DNA of 64,000 bases from Negativicutes bacterium (GTDB lineage: Bacteria > Bacillota_C > Negativicutes > Sporomusales_B > JARLHX01): assembly GCA_031292035.1 (NCBI GenBank), contig JARLHX010000313.1, positions 14,229-78,228 of the forward strand. Direction: 5' to 3'. Under the pieces are notes generated by a model that made no database searches, had not been told where the DNA came from, and saw only the letters and a list, made by a program, of their open reading frames with translations. The position numbers and the translations under genes were made by a program. This document shows positions 17,512 to 27,930 of the stretch, one piece after another (position 1 is the stretch's first letter; the number at the start of each line of letters is the position of its first letter).

Positions 17512-19269
17512 ATGGCGCAAAGCAGCTATATTTGCCAGTTCGTTGGCGAGGCCGGTTATGGGGTGATGAGCGCAGGATCAATGGTGGCCAAGGCCGCTGG
17601 CCGCAACGGCTTGTGGGCCTTTATCGCCAGCGAATACCCGTCGCTCATCAAGGGTGGACTGAATACATGTCTGGTGCGGCTCAGCGATCAGCCGGTGACC
17701 GCCTATGAAGAAGAACTGGACTTTCTGGGTGTGATGTCTCAGGAAGGGCTGGAACAAAACTACACCAAACTAAAACAGGGCGCCGTGCTTCTCTACGACG
17801 CTGATGCTGTCCAGGTTGATCCGGCGAAGTTAACAGCCGGGGTGGCAGCTTTCCCGGTAAAATTGCTGCAGGCCATCGCCGGAGATTCAGCCAAGTTTAT
17901 GGCGAATAGCGCCATGGTAGGAGCTTTTTGCGCCCTCTGCGGCTTTCCGGTGGAGTTGATCGCTGCTGTGATGCGCAGCGAGTTTTCCCAGCCGGAAATT
18001 CAGGCCCGCAACCTCAGTTTGCTTAGCGAAACTTATAATAAAGTCGCAGCCGATATGGCAGGAAAACCAGACTTTCCCCTTGCTTTTACCGCCAATGACC
18101 GCTCGAAGATGTTACTTAACGGTAACGAGGCTATTTCGATGGGAGCAATCAAGGCTGGCTGTAAATTCGCTGCCGGATATCCGATGACTCCCGGATCGAG
18201 CGTGTTGACTTATGTGGCTGATCATGCGTCGGAATATGGTCTTGTCTTTAAACAGGCGGAGGACGAAGTTGCCGCCATGAATATGCTGATCGGTGCCGGT
18301 TTCGCCGGAGTCCGGGCCATTGGCGCGACCAGTGGCGGCGGCTTTGCCTTGATGGTCGAAGCGCTGGGATTTGCCGGACAGGCGGAAGTGCCGGTGGTGA
18401 TGGTGGAAGCGCAGCGGGGCGGTCCCAGCACCGGGCTGCCCACCCGTACCGCTCAAGCCGATTTGAATTTTGTCACTTATGCCTCTCAGGGAGAATTCCC
18501 CCGCTTTGTCATCGCTCCTGGCGATATCGACGAATGCTTTTATGAGACCTTCCGGATCTTTAACCTCGCCGAAAAGTACCAGGTACCCTGCATTATTCTC
18601 AGCGACAAGTATTTGGCTGATTCAGCGGCAACCAACCTCTTCTTCGATGACGCCGGGTTGACGATTGATCGCGGCAAACTGGCAGACGAAGGTCGCCTGG
18701 CGGCCAATCAGCCCTATTGGCGGTACCGACAGACCGAGGACGGGATCTCTTTGCGGGCCATTCCGGGGCAAAAAGGCGGCCGCCATATTGCCACAAGCTA
18801 CACCCATGGCGAGGATGGTTTTTACAGCTCAGGTAACCACGAATACGCCGCCAGCGAACCAGAAATAACCGCGGCCGGGCTGGATAAACTTTTTCGCAAG
18901 GTACCGGCAATGCTGGCCGATGTACCGGCAATTGAGCTTTATGGACCGGAGATAGCCGACCTTACCATTGTTGCCTGGGGGTCGACCAAAGGCGCGGTGC
19001 TGGAAGCGATGAACCTGGCTGCCGCCGCCGGGCTGACCGTCAATTTCCTCCAGGTGAGGTACCTGTCGCCATTCCCGGCGGCTGCGGTGGAGGCTGTTTT
19101 ACAAAAGGCCCGGCAGACCCTCCTGGTCGAGGGGAACAAGACGGCCCAACTGGGCGGCATGATCCGTGCCAATACCGGCTACAAAATGGACCACACCTAT
19201 TTAAAATATGATTCCCGGCCGTTTGTTCCATCGGCGATTTTCGCCAAGATGAAGGAGGTGCTGGGCTAA
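17512..19269 (+). CDS. korA: 2-oxoacid:ferredoxin oxidoreductase, fused gamma-alpha subunit
   Basis: A 585-residue protein. Residues 1-185 form the gamma domain (QFVGEAGYGVMSAGSMVAKAAGRNGLW) and 200-585 the alpha domain (GNEAISMGAIKAGCKFAAGYPMTPGSSVLTYVADH), the architecture of two-subunit 2-oxoacid oxidoreductases. With KorB it decarboxylates a 2-oxoacid to the acyl-CoA and reduces ferredoxin, or runs in reverse. ATG 17512 follows GCAAAGGAGGGG. The stop overlaps the beta-subunit start (TAATG). Substrate likely 2-oxoglutarate or a branched 2-oxoacid; sequence alone does not decide. Confidence 0.88.
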   Translation: MAQSSYICQFVGEAGYGVMSAGSMVAKAAGRNGLWAFIASEYPSLIKGGLNTCLVRLSDQPVTAYEEELDFLGVMSQEGLEQNYTKLKQGAVLLYDADAVQVDPAKLTAGVAAFPVKLLQAIAGDSAKFMANSAMVGAFCALCGFPVELIAAVMRSEFSQPEIQARNLSLLSETYNKVAADMAGKPDFPLAFTANDRSKMLLNGNEAISMGAIKAGCKFAAGYPMTPGSSVLTYVADHASEYGLVFKQAEDEVAAMNMLIGAGFAGVRAIGATSGGGFALMVEALGFAGQAEVPVVMVEAQRGGPSTGLPTRTAQADLNFVTYASQGEFPRFVIAPGDIDECFYETFRIFNLAEKYQVPCIILSDKYLADSAATNLFFDDAGLTIDRGKLADEGRLAANQPYWRYRQTEDGISLRAIPGQKGGRHIATSYTHGEDGFYSSGNHEYAASEPEITAAGLDKLFRKVPAMLADVPAIELYGPEIADLTIVAWGSTKGAVLEAMNLAAAAGLTVNFLQVRYLSPFPAAAVEAVLQKARQTLLVEGNKTAQLGGMIRANTGYKMDHTYLKYDSRPFVPSAIFAKMKEVLG

Positions 19270-20129
19270 TGGCACAGGATATTAATCTCGAATATAGCTC
19301 GACCTGGTGTCCGGGGTGCGGAAATTTCGGCATTATCAACGCTCTTAAAAAGGCTTTTGTCGATGCCGGCCTTGATCTGGAGCAGACGGTACAAGTGACT
19401 GGTATCGGTTGCTCCAGTAAGATTGGCCAATACTTAAATCTTTACCGGATTGAAACACTTCATGGCCGCACCTTGCCGGTGGCCACCGGCGTAAAGCTGG
19501 CCAATCACCACCTGACAGTCATCGCCGAAGGGGGCGACGGCGACGGTACAGGGATCGGCATGGGCCACTTTATCCACACTGCCAGACGGAATCTGGATAT
19601 CGCCTACTTTATCCACAACAACCAGATTTATGGTTTGACCAAAGGCCAATCCTCACCCACCAGTGAGCTTGGCGCCGTCACAAAATTTACTCCGGCACCC
19701 CATGGCAATGTCGAACGGCCCATTAACATCGTGCAGACCGCCATCAGCGCCGGGGCCACCTTCGTCGCCCGGGCTTTCACCGGCGATATTCAGCAGTTGG
19801 CCGATATCATGGTTCAGGCCATTCGCCATCCGGGCTTTGCGGTCGTCGATATCCTCCAGCCCTGCGTGTCCTTCAATCATCTCAATACCTACCAATGGTA
19901 CCGGCAGCGGATTGTTCCCCTTAATACACTGCCAGATTACGATCCGGCAGACCGGGCGAAAGCGTTGTCTCTGGCCGGCATCTGGGGCGACAAAATCCCC
20001 TTGGGCGTTTTCTTCCGGGAAGTGCGTCCGACTTTTGTCGATTCGCTGCCCCAATTGGCCGAGGGTCCGCTGGCTGGCAGGCCTCTCGGCAATATCAACA
20101 TTGCCGGATTGATGTCCGAGATGGTTTAG
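19269..20129 (+). CDS. korB: 2-oxoacid:ferredoxin oxidoreductase, beta subunit
   Basis: A 286-residue TPP-binding subunit with WCPGCGNFGI near residue 13 and the TPP/Mg motif EGGDGDGTGIGMGHF, followed by NNQIYGLTKGQSSPTS. It carries the catalytic TPP and a [4Fe-4S] cluster and pairs with the overlapping korA. The length and motifs are standard for the two-subunit type. Confidence 0.92.
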   Translation: MAQDINLEYSSTWCPGCGNFGIINALKKAFVDAGLDLEQTVQVTGIGCSSKIGQYLNLYRIETLHGRTLPVATGVKLANHHLTVIAEGGDGDGTGIGMGHFIHTARRNLDIAYFIHNNQIYGLTKGQSSPTSELGAVTKFTPAPHGNVERPINIVQTAISAGATFVARAFTGDIQQLADIMVQAIRHPGFAVVDILQPCVSFNHLNTYQWYRQRIVPLNTLPDYDPADRAKALSLAGIWGDKIPLGVFFREVRPTFVDSLPQLAEGPLAGRPLGNINIAGLMSEMV

Positions 20130-20181
20130 CGCAACCGGCCAGCGGGTTAGTGGAGGTCTTGCGAACCTTTGCCAGCAAATA

Positions 20182-20210
20182 TTGACGCGTATCCGTCCGG
20201 AGGGTACAAT
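20182..20210 (+). promoter_or_regulatory. SigA-type promoter of serS
   Basis: TTGACG (20182-20187), a 17-bp spacer and TACAAT (20205-20210). It predicts a leader of about 200 nt before serS. Confidence 0.8.
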
Positions 20211-20216
20211 AAAACA

Positions 20217-21721
<1,505 letters not shown>

Positions 21722-21744
21722 TTAAGGGAATAAAATATTGGGGA

Positions 21745-21915
21745 TAGGTGCCTGTATTGGGCTTAATAGGGAAGTTTGGTGTGAAGCCAACACGGTCCCG
21801 CCGCTGTAAGGGGAAGTGAACCTGCACTATGCCACTGGAACGTTGTGTTCTGGGAAGGCGCAGGGACATGATGATCCTGAGTCAGAAGAACTGCCTGTCC
21901 GACAATCACCGCTTT
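21745..21915 (+). promoter_or_regulatory. Cobalamin riboswitch
   Basis: Contains the class signatures GCCACTG and GGGAAGGCGCAGG (B12 box, about 21832-21865), with GTGAAGCCAACACGGTCCCGCCGCTGTAA before it. It precedes the cobalt transporter genes, which it should switch off when B12 is plentiful. Confidence 0.95.
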
Positions 21916-21961
21916 TGACCCACGAGAGATGGGGAGGGGATTTGCAATTGTTTACAATGCA

Positions 21962-22001
21962 AAATCTCTATCCTCATTCAAGGGTAGAGATTTAATTTTT
22001 T
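21962..22001 (+). terminator. Cobalamin riboswitch terminator
   Basis: AAATCTCTA...TAGAGATTT stem followed by AATTTTTTC, 20 bp before cbiM; the likely expression platform. Confidence 0.85.
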
Positions 22002-22021
22002 CTTGGGAAAGAGGATGACCT

Positions 22022-22765
22022 ATGCGGATGGCACTCGGGTTGGGATACCTTTTACTGACAATGGCGATTTTTCCGCCAACGGCGCAGGCGATGCATATTA
22101 TGGAAGGCTTTTTGCCCAAAGAACACGCCTTTGGCTGGTTTGTGGTTGTAGCGCCCTTTCTTATATTTGGCGGGAGAAAAATCGCCGCCATTCTGGCGCA
22201 GTATCCTGAACGAAAAATGCTGCTTGGTTTAGCCGCCGCCTTTATCTTTGTTTTGTCGGCACTCAAAATTCCTTCGGTCACCGGCTCCAGCTCACATCCT
22301 ACCGGGGTGGGGCTGAGCGCCATCCTCTTTGGCCCGGCTGTATCCAGTGTTCTCAGCGCCATCGTGCTGCTTTTTCAGGCCTTGCTCCTGGCCCACGGCG
22401 GACTGACTACCTGGGGCGCCAACACTTTTTCGATGGGCGTGGCCGGGGCCTTTGTTGCCTGGGGTGCTTTCCGGCTGGCATTGGCCTGCCGGTTGTCGGA
22501 AAAAGGGGCTGTCTTTATTGCCGCTCTCTGTGGTGATTGGGTTACCTATATGGTAACCGCCGGGCAGCTAGCTGGTGCCTTTCCGGATCCGATCGGCGGC
22601 TTCTGGGTGTCTTATGCCAAGTTTCTGGCGGTATTTGCCGTTACGCAGCTGCCGCTGGCTGTTGTTGAGGGGATATTGAGTGTGGTTGTTTATAGTGCCT
22701 TGGTGCGTTATGGCGAGCAGGGGCTGATCGATATTTGGTGGAGAGACAGGGGGGCTCGGTTGTGA
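22022..22765 (+). CDS. cbiM: Cobalt ECF transporter, substrate-binding subunit CbiM
   Basis: A 247-residue membrane protein with about seven helices. An N-terminal leader of about 23 residues ends before MHIMEGFLP, the conserved segment whose His chelates Co2+ once the leader is removed. First gene of the cobalt uptake operon cbiMNQO under the cobalamin riboswitch. Its stop overlaps the cbiN start. Confidence 0.95.
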   Translation: MRMALGLGYLLLTMAIFPPTAQAMHIMEGFLPKEHAFGWFVVVAPFLIFGGRKIAAILAQYPERKMLLGLAAAFIFVLSALKIPSVTGSSSHPTGVGLSAILFGPAVSSVLSAIVLLFQALLLAHGGLTTWGANTFSMGVAGAFVAWGAFRLALACRLSEKGAVFIAALCGDWVTYMVTAGQLAGAFPDPIGGFWVSYAKFLAVFAVTQLPLAVVEGILSVVVYSALVRYGEQGLIDIWWRDRGARL

Positions 22766-23046
22766 CAACGAGAAGGAATCTGCTATTGTTGCTGCTGGCG
22801 GTGGCCCTGGTTGTGGCGCCGCTAGTCCTAAAGTCAGGTTCCGATTTCGGTGGAACCGACGATAAAGCCTCCGGTGTTATCAACGAGATCAATCCTGAAT
22901 ATAAACCTTGGTTTACTAGTGTGTGGGAGCCTCCCTCCGGTGAGGTGGAAACGCTATTATTCGCGTTGCAGGCGGCGTTGGGGGCTGGGTTTATCGGCTA
23001 TTTCTTCGGCAGTATGCAGCACAAAAAGCGGATTGAGGCGAAGTAA
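22762..23046 (+). CDS. cbiN: Cobalt transporter accessory subunit CbiN
   Basis: A 94-residue protein with two transmembrane helices (about residues 6-24 and 68-86) and a short loop containing EYKPWFTSVWEPPSGEVETLLFALQAALGAGFIGYF, the CbiN signature. CbiN helps load Co2+ into CbiM. The start is GTG 22762, which overlaps the cbiM stop (GTGA). Confidence 0.92.
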   Translation: MTTRRNLLLLLLAVALVVAPLVLKSGSDFGGTDDKASGVINEINPEYKPWFTSVWEPPSGEVETLLFALQAALGAGFIGYFFGSMQHKKRIEAK

Positions 23047-23808
23047 GTGCTTTATCTCGATTACTTGGCCCATAACAATGGGTTGAAGGAAGTCAGTATC
23101 GGTGAAAAGCTGCTGCTGGGCGGGGGCGGGCTGGTACTGGCGCTGGCGCTGCCGCAGCCGGTTACCTTATTGGCCGTTGTTTTTGTTATGCACGGCGTGA
23201 TGCTTTTCGCCCGGACTCCGCCAGGCTATCTTTGCCGGCTGTGGCTTGGACCGCTGGCTTTTTTGCTGACAGGGATTTGTAGTGTGGTGATCAGTGTCAG
23301 CGCCGAGTCTTTTGCTGCCTTGACCGGTATCTGGATCGGACCTTATTTCTTTGGGGTGACCTATGAAGGCCTTGCAGCGGCCGAGGTGCTGCTACTGAGA
23401 AGTTTGGCGGCAGTATCTTGTCTGTTGATGATCGCGACAACCACGCCAGTAGCCCATGTGGCCGCCTACCTTTCCCGCTTTCCGGCTATCAGGGGTGTTG
23501 CGGAAATTGCGACCCTTACCTACCGCTTTATCTTTGTCTTTTTGGCAGCGGCCGGTCAAATCTATACCGCCCAACAGTCTCGCCTCGGGTATGTAGATGC
23601 CAGGCGATCTTTGCATTCTTTGGCGTATTTAACCGCAAACGTCGGGCGGAAGACTTTTTTGGGGGCGCGGGATTTGACGACTGCCCTGAACGCCCGCAAC
23701 TACCATAGCCGGCTTTCGTTTTATTATCCGCGGCAGCAGGTGGTGCCATCCCGGCTTGCCTTGATAGCTGCCGCTTTGATTGCACTGGCCCTTTCGGCCC
23801 TGGTATAA
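23047..23808 (+). CDS. cbiQ: Cobalt ECF transporter T component CbiQ
   Basis: A 253-residue transmembrane coupling protein with five or six helices. The Ala-Arg-Gly-like coupling segments that dock onto the ATPase are visible as SRLGYVDARRSLHSL and ARDLTTALNARNY. It starts with GTG immediately after the cbiN stop. It links CbiM to CbiO. Confidence 0.9.
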   Translation: MLYLDYLAHNNGLKEVSIGEKLLLGGGGLVLALALPQPVTLLAVVFVMHGVMLFARTPPGYLCRLWLGPLAFLLTGICSVVISVSAESFAALTGIWIGPYFFGVTYEGLAAAEVLLLRSLAAVSCLLMIATTTPVAHVAAYLSRFPAIRGVAEIATLTYRFIFVFLAAAGQIYTAQQSRLGYVDARRSLHSLAYLTANVGRKTFLGARDLTTALNARNYHSRLSFYYPRQQVVPSRLALIAAALIALALSALV

Positions 23809-23827
23809 ATGGCACCTGGAGGAAAAT

Positions 23828-24676
23828 ATGGCGGTTCATCCATTAATCGACATTCGTGATCTTTCGTTTCGTTATGGCTACGACCGGATGGCCCTGGCCG
23901 GAGCCACATTATCGGTCCCGGCAGGGAGCCGGGTTGCGCTGGTTGGTCCCAACGGCGCCGGGAAGTCGACGCTGTTTTTGCATATTAACGCCATTTTGCG
24001 ACCGCTGTCTGGGACGCTTTTCTACCAGGGACAACCTTATCGCTATTCCCGTGAGGCTGTTAGTGCCTTGCGGCAAAAAGTCGGACTGGTATTCCAGGAT
24101 CCTGACACCCAGCTTTTTGCCAGCAGTGTGCTTGACGACGTGCTGTTTGGTCCGATGAACATGGAATTGACTCCCGGGGAGGCCCACCGGCGAGCTGAAG
24201 AGGCGCTGGCGGCGGTGGGGATGCTGGAGCATAGCAACGAACCGGTGCATTTTTTGAGCCAGGGACAGAAAAAGCGGGTGGCAATCGCCGGAGTGCTGGC
24301 TATGGACCCTGAGGTATTGGTAATGGACGAACCGACAGCAGGTCTTGACTACCCGGGGCTGATCAGTTTGCGGGAGATATTGGACATGCTCCACCGGCAG
24401 GGAAAAACGCTGGTGGTGGCCACCCATGATATCGATTGGGCCTGGAGCTGGGCCGACCTGGTCTATGTGCTGGCTCAGGGACAGGTGGTTGCTGGCGGTC
24501 CCCCGCAGGAGATATTGGGGCGGGCCGACCATGAGCGTTTGGGTTTTGCCAGGCCGATGATCGGCGAAATTTGCACCGCGTTGCAACAGCAAGGGGTATT
24601 GCGGCAGGATGCCGGAGGGCAAATGCCCCGCACCGCTGAAGAACTAGTGGCCCTACTGAGGCAAGAAAAAAAATAG
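23828..24676 (+). CDS. cbiO: Cobalt ECF transporter ATPase CbiO
   Basis: A 282-residue ABC ATPase: Walker A GPNGAGKST, Q-loop VFQDPDTQLF, signature LSQGQKKRVAIAGVLA, Walker B VLVMDEPTAGLD and the H-loop VVATHD. It powers cobalt uptake with CbiMNQ. ATG 23828 follows TGGAGGAAAAT. A terminator follows 17 bp after the stop. Confidence 0.95.
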   Translation: MAVHPLIDIRDLSFRYGYDRMALAGATLSVPAGSRVALVGPNGAGKSTLFLHINAILRPLSGTLFYQGQPYRYSREAVSALRQKVGLVFQDPDTQLFASSVLDDVLFGPMNMELTPGEAHRRAEEALAAVGMLEHSNEPVHFLSQGQKKRVAIAGVLAMDPEVLVMDEPTAGLDYPGLISLREILDMLHRQGKTLVVATHDIDWAWSWADLVYVLAQGQVVAGGPPQEILGRADHERLGFARPMIGEICTALQQQGVLRQDAGGQMPRTAEELVALLRQEKK

Positions 24677-24691
24677 ACAGAAGATTTCAGG

Positions 24692-24713
24692 GCAGCCGCA
24701 AGGCTGCTTTTTA
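24692..24713 (+). terminator. Intrinsic terminator of cbiMNQO
   Basis: GCAGCC-GCAA-GGCTGC followed by TTTTTAATTT. Confidence 0.85.
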
Positions 24714-24764
24714 ATTTATCCGGGTTTGACTAGCAAAAGGAGTCTAATCCAGGCTATTTTGGAT

Positions 24765-24790
24765 AAAAAAAAGCCGGCACGAATGCCGGC
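24765..24790 (-). terminator. Intrinsic terminator of amtB-glnB
   Basis: On the minus strand GCCGGCA-N4-TGCCGGC followed by eight T. Confidence 0.9.
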
Positions 24791-24806
24791 GAGAGAGGTG
24801 GTGAAA

Positions 24807-25169
24807 TTAGCTTTGGGGTTCCATGATGGCAACGTCGCCTTCTTCACCGGTGCGGATCCGCACCGCGTTTTCCAGCGAGTAGACAAAGATTTTGCCGTCG
24901 CCGACGCGACCGGTCTTGCATACCCGTTTGGCGACTTCAAGCACTTTTTCTACAGGAACTTCACAGACGACAATCTCTATTTTGACCTTGGGCAGCAGGT
25001 TAATGTTGACTTCCTGGCCCCGATAAATCTCTTTGTGTCCTTTTTGTACCCCATACCCATAAACCTGAGTCACCGTCATGCCGGTAATGTCAATGGCATT
25101 CATGGCGCTTTTCAACTCTTCCAGTTTTTCGGGGCGGGTAATGATCTCAATTTTAGTGATCTTGCGCAT
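24807..25169 (-). CDS. glnB: PII nitrogen regulatory protein
   Basis: A 120-residue PII signal protein. The T-loop reads GYGVQKGHKEIYRGQEVNINLLPKVK, with Tyr49 where uridylylation occurs in other bacteria; the B-loop is TGRVGDGKIFV. It senses ATP/ADP and 2-oxoglutarate and, encoded beside amtB, most likely plugs the ammonium channel like GlnK. It is the second gene of the amtB operon (16-bp gap). Confidence 0.95.
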   Translation of the reverse strand: MRKITKIEIITRPEKLEELKSAMNAIDITGMTVTQVYGYGVQKGHKEIYRGQEVNINLLPKVKIEIVVCEVPVEKVLEVAKRVCKTGRVGDGKIFVYSLENAVRIRTGEEGDVAIMEPQS

Positions 25170-25185
25170 GCTATCTCCTCCTTAT

Positions 25186-26625
25186 TTAAGAATTCAGGCT
25201 GGGTTTGGCCACGCCGACCGTAGTTGCCACAGGGGTTGAATGCAGGATGGGGGAACCGGCCATGAAATCCTGGTAGGCATAACCACGTTCGCCGTGTTCG
25301 GAAATATCCAGACCCTGTAGTTCCTCTTCGGGAGTAGACCGAAGCTGCATGAATAGACCGATGACTTTCAAGATGACAAAGGTTCCGACGAGGGCAATGC
25401 CCCAACTGGCGCCGATACCGATCAGCTGGATGCCGACCTGGGCGGAGTTGCCGTAAAACAGGCCGTCAGCACCTGCGGGGTTCACTGCGGTGGAGGCAAA
25501 GAGGCCAGTGGCCAGGGCGCCCCAGGTACCGCCGATACCATGTACGCCAAATGCGTCAAGGGAATCATCATAGCCAAATTTAGCTTTTACTACGCTGACT
25601 GCCAGATAGCAGATAACGCCTGCTCCTAGCCCGATGATCACTGAAGGACCGGCGGCTACATAACCCGAAGCCGGAGTGATGGCTACCAGACCGGCGACAC
25701 AGCCGCTGGCGGCGCCGAGAACAGTAGGTTTGCCGTGGTGCATCCATTCAACAAAGACCCAAGATAAAGTTGCAGCTGCAGCCGCAGTATTGGTGACGAT
25801 GAAGGCGCTGGCGGCCAGACCGTTCGCGCCGAGGGCGCTGCCGGCGTTGAAGCCGAACCAGCCGAACCAGAGCAGGGATGCGCCAATAACAGTCATTGGC
25901 AGATGATGGGGAAGCATAACGTCGGTGCCATAACCTTTGCGTTTACCAAGAACCAATGCCACAACCAAGCCGGATACGCCGGAGAGGATATGGACAACGG
26001 TACCGCCGGCAAAGTCGAGAACACCAAGATCATGAAGCCAACCGCCCATGCCCCAAACCCAGTGGGCCACAGGATCATAAATGAAGGTCGCCCAGACCAG
26101 GGTAAAGACCACGAAGGCGGGGAATTTCATACGTTCGGCAAAAGAGCCGGTAATTAGTGCCGGAGTGATCACAGCAAACATGGCCTGGAAGATCATGAAA
26201 GCCAGATGAGGGATTGTGGCAGCATAGTCGACGTTGGGGTCTTGGCCAACCCCGTTGAGACCAAGCCAGGCGAAGCTGCCGATCATGTGATTGATGTCAG
26301 GCCCAAATGCCAGGGTATAACCCCAGAGGACCCATTGAACAGAGATGAGAGCGACGATGAAGAAGCTTTGCATAATAGTGCTTAAAGCATTTTTAGTTCT
26401 GACCATGCCCCCATAGAACAAGGCCAGACCGGGAGTCATAATCATAACAAGTGCGGCGGAAATTAGTACGAAAGCAGTGTCGCCTGAGTCGATTTTCGGC
26501 GCATCTGCGGCTGCGTCAGCCACTGCTGCAACAGCGGGAGCAGTTTCATCTGCTGCCAGGGCAACAGGGACCAGGATCGCCACAAGGACCAAACATAACG
26601 CGAGAATTGACCAGAACTTTTTCAT
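25186..26625 (-). CDS. amtB: Ammonium transporter
   Basis: A 479-residue Amt/Mep/Rh channel: signal peptide (about residues 1-24), an Ala-rich linker, then 11 helices beginning DTAFVLISAALVMIMTPGLALFYGGMVRTKN. Conserved pore histidines lie in FDFAGG...HILSG and in FGVHGIGGTWGALATG. ATG 26625 fits GAGAGG better than the ATG nine bases upstream. A 150-nt leader with two hairpins separates it from its promoter. Confidence 0.95.
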   Translation of the reverse strand: MKKFWSILALCLVLVAILVPVALAADETAPAVAAVADAAADAPKIDSGDTAFVLISAALVMIMTPGLALFYGGMVRTKNALSTIMQSFFIVALISVQWVLWGYTLAFGPDINHMIGSFAWLGLNGVGQDPNVDYAATIPHLAFMIFQAMFAVITPALITGSFAERMKFPAFVVFTLVWATFIYDPVAHWVWGMGGWLHDLGVLDFAGGTVVHILSGVSGLVVALVLGKRKGYGTDVMLPHHLPMTVIGASLLWFGWFGFNAGSALGANGLAASAFIVTNTAAAAATLSWVFVEWMHHGKPTVLGAASGCVAGLVAITPASGYVAAGPSVIIGLGAGVICYLAVSVVKAKFGYDDSLDAFGVHGIGGTWGALATGLFASTAVNPAGADGLFYGNSAQVGIQLIGIGASWGIALVGTFVILKVIGLFMQLRSTPEEELQGLDISEHGERGYAYQDFMAGSPILHSTPVATTVGVAKPSLNS

Positions 26626-26664
26626 GCGGAACATCCTCTCTTTAAAATGATTTTAAGATACCCT

Positions 26665-26750
26665 TTTCAAAACAAAATGCGCCCGAAAAAACTCCGGACG
26701 CCATTGTCATGAGGGACAGAAAAAGCCTTCGTAGTATTTCTACGAAGGCT
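26665..26750 (-). promoter_or_regulatory. Attenuator-like hairpins in the amtB leader
   Basis: Minus strand: an 11-bp stem (26750-26740 with 26734-26724, loop AAATA) followed by TTTTTCTG, then a second stem GCGTCCG/CGGGCGC followed by ATTTTGTTTTG. Both lie between the promoter and amtB, so transcription must pass two terminator-like structures. An antitermination control is inferred. Confidence 0.6.
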
Positions 26751-26784
26751 GCACTGCCTAAGGGTTTATGTGTTTATGTTTTAT

Positions 26785-26813
26785 AATATAACAGTCAAAT
26801 GACAATGTGTCAA
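26785..26813 (-). promoter_or_regulatory. Promoter of amtB-glnB
   Basis: On the minus strand: TTGACA (26813-26808), 17-bp spacer, TATATT (26790-26785). Confidence 0.85.
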
Positions 26814-26846
26814 CACAATTTTAATATCAGAAAATTGGAACTTTCG

Positions 26847-26875
26847 TTGACTTTTTGTCGAGCCTCTGCCATACT
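26847..26875 (+). promoter_or_regulatory. Promoter of the nitrilase-family gene
   Basis: TTGACT (26847-26852), 17-bp spacer, CATACT (26870-26875), 35 bp before the start codon. Confidence 0.65.
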
Positions 26876-26909
26876 CAGGAATGGATATCATAATAATGGG
26901 GGAACCCGG

Positions 26910-27725
26910 ATGGCGGAGCTTCTTCGGGTCGGAGCCGTGGCGCTCCAGGCCAAGGTTAATGAAGAGAAGGAAAATCTGAAAAATACCGTCGACTGGGTAG
27001 TAGAGGCGGCCCGCCAAAAGGTAGGCTTGCTACTCTTTCCGGAACTGAGTCTGACTGGATACAGCACAAATGGTCCGGTTGTTCAACCGATCACCGTCGG
27101 CGGCAAAACCTGGGCCGCATTGCAAGAACTGGCGTGCCGATATGAAATCGTTCTCGCCGCCGGAATGGCCTGGCAGGAGGATGGGGAGAAGCGGCTGGCT
27201 CACGGTCTGTGGCTGCCCTCGGGCGAGGTTTTATTGTATTTTAAAACTCACTTGGGTCAACGGGAAAAAGAGGAATATACGCCAGGCGACTCTTTGCCCG
27301 TGTTTCAACTGCCTCAGGCAACAGTTGGTATTCAGCTCTGTCTCGAACAGCATTTTCCGGAAATTACCCAGACGCTGGTGCTAAAAGGTGCGCAGCTAAT
27401 CCTTTGTCCCCATGCCACCCCGCGGCTGTCACCAGCCGAACGGCAAAGGAGCTGGGACATTTCCCTGCGAGCCAGAGCCTATGACAATTGTGTTTTTATT
27501 CTTGCCGTAAATCAAGTCGGCGACAACGGCCAGGGGACAAAATATCCCGGCGGTGCGATGCTTATCAACCCGTTGGGACAAGTTATTGCCGAAGATTTTT
27601 CCGGACAGGAAGGATTGATCGTGGGTGATGTTGACCTTGGACAGGTAATCGAGTCCCGGGTTACGCCTCAAGGGCTATGCCGGCGCTTCTATCCGCCGCA
27701 AAGGCGCCCTGATCTATATAAATGA
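26910..27725 (+). CDS. Carbon-nitrogen hydrolase (nitrilase superfamily)
   Basis: A 271-residue protein with the Glu-Lys-Cys triad of the superfamily: FPELSLTGY (Glu, near residue 44), FKTHLGQREKEEYTPG (Lys, near 112) and GIQLCLEQHFPE (Cys, near 147). It hydrolyses an amide or nitrile; the substrate cannot be read. The divergent amtB operon suggests an ammonia-releasing amidase (inference). ATG 26910 follows a GGGGG site. Confidence 0.85.
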   Translation: MAELLRVGAVALQAKVNEEKENLKNTVDWVVEAARQKVGLLLFPELSLTGYSTNGPVVQPITVGGKTWAALQELACRYEIVLAAGMAWQEDGEKRLAHGLWLPSGEVLLYFKTHLGQREKEEYTPGDSLPVFQLPQATVGIQLCLEQHFPEITQTLVLKGAQLILCPHATPRLSPAERQRSWDISLRARAYDNCVFILAVNQVGDNGQGTKYPGGAMLINPLGQVIAEDFSGQEGLIVGDVDLGQVIESRVTPQGLCRRFYPPQRRPDLYK

Positions 27726-27784
27726 AGGATTGGCAGAATAAGCTAGTAGCGGATCAGCAAAAATAGTATATAATATTGTTATAC

Positions 27785-27881
27785 GGGGGCGGATGGGGCC
27801 TGGTGGCTTCTGCGGTCTTCAAAACCGTTCGTGCGGCGCTAATCCGTCGCAGCTGGGTTCGATTCCTAGACGCTCCCGCCA
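27785..27881 (+). tRNA. selC: tRNA-Sec (selenocysteine)
   Basis: A 97-nt tRNA with the long acceptor arm (GGGGGCG... with CGCTCCC plus G and encoded CCA), 6-bp D stem (GGGGCC/GGCTTC), anticodon loop CTTCAAA with anticodon TCA at 27819-27821, a long variable arm (GTGCGGCGC TAATCC GTCGCA region) and the T arm CTGGGTTCGATTCCTAG. It decodes UGA as selenocysteine. Its 3' half is the inferred insertion site of the island to its right. Confidence 0.95.
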
Positions 27882-27891
27882 CACTAATAAC

Positions 27892-27926
27892 AAGGCTTCT
27901 GAGGGTTTTTCCTCAGAAGCCTTTTG
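27892..27926 (+). terminator. Intrinsic terminator of selC
   Basis: AAGGCTTCTGAGG and CCTCAGAAGCCTT around GTTTTT, followed by TTGGTCTTT. Confidence 0.9.
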
Positions 27927-27930
27927 GTCT

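Noticed and set aside
24716..24940. Minus-strand ORF overlapping the end of glnB
   Set aside because: A shadow frame lying over the glnB terminator and the glnB coding region.
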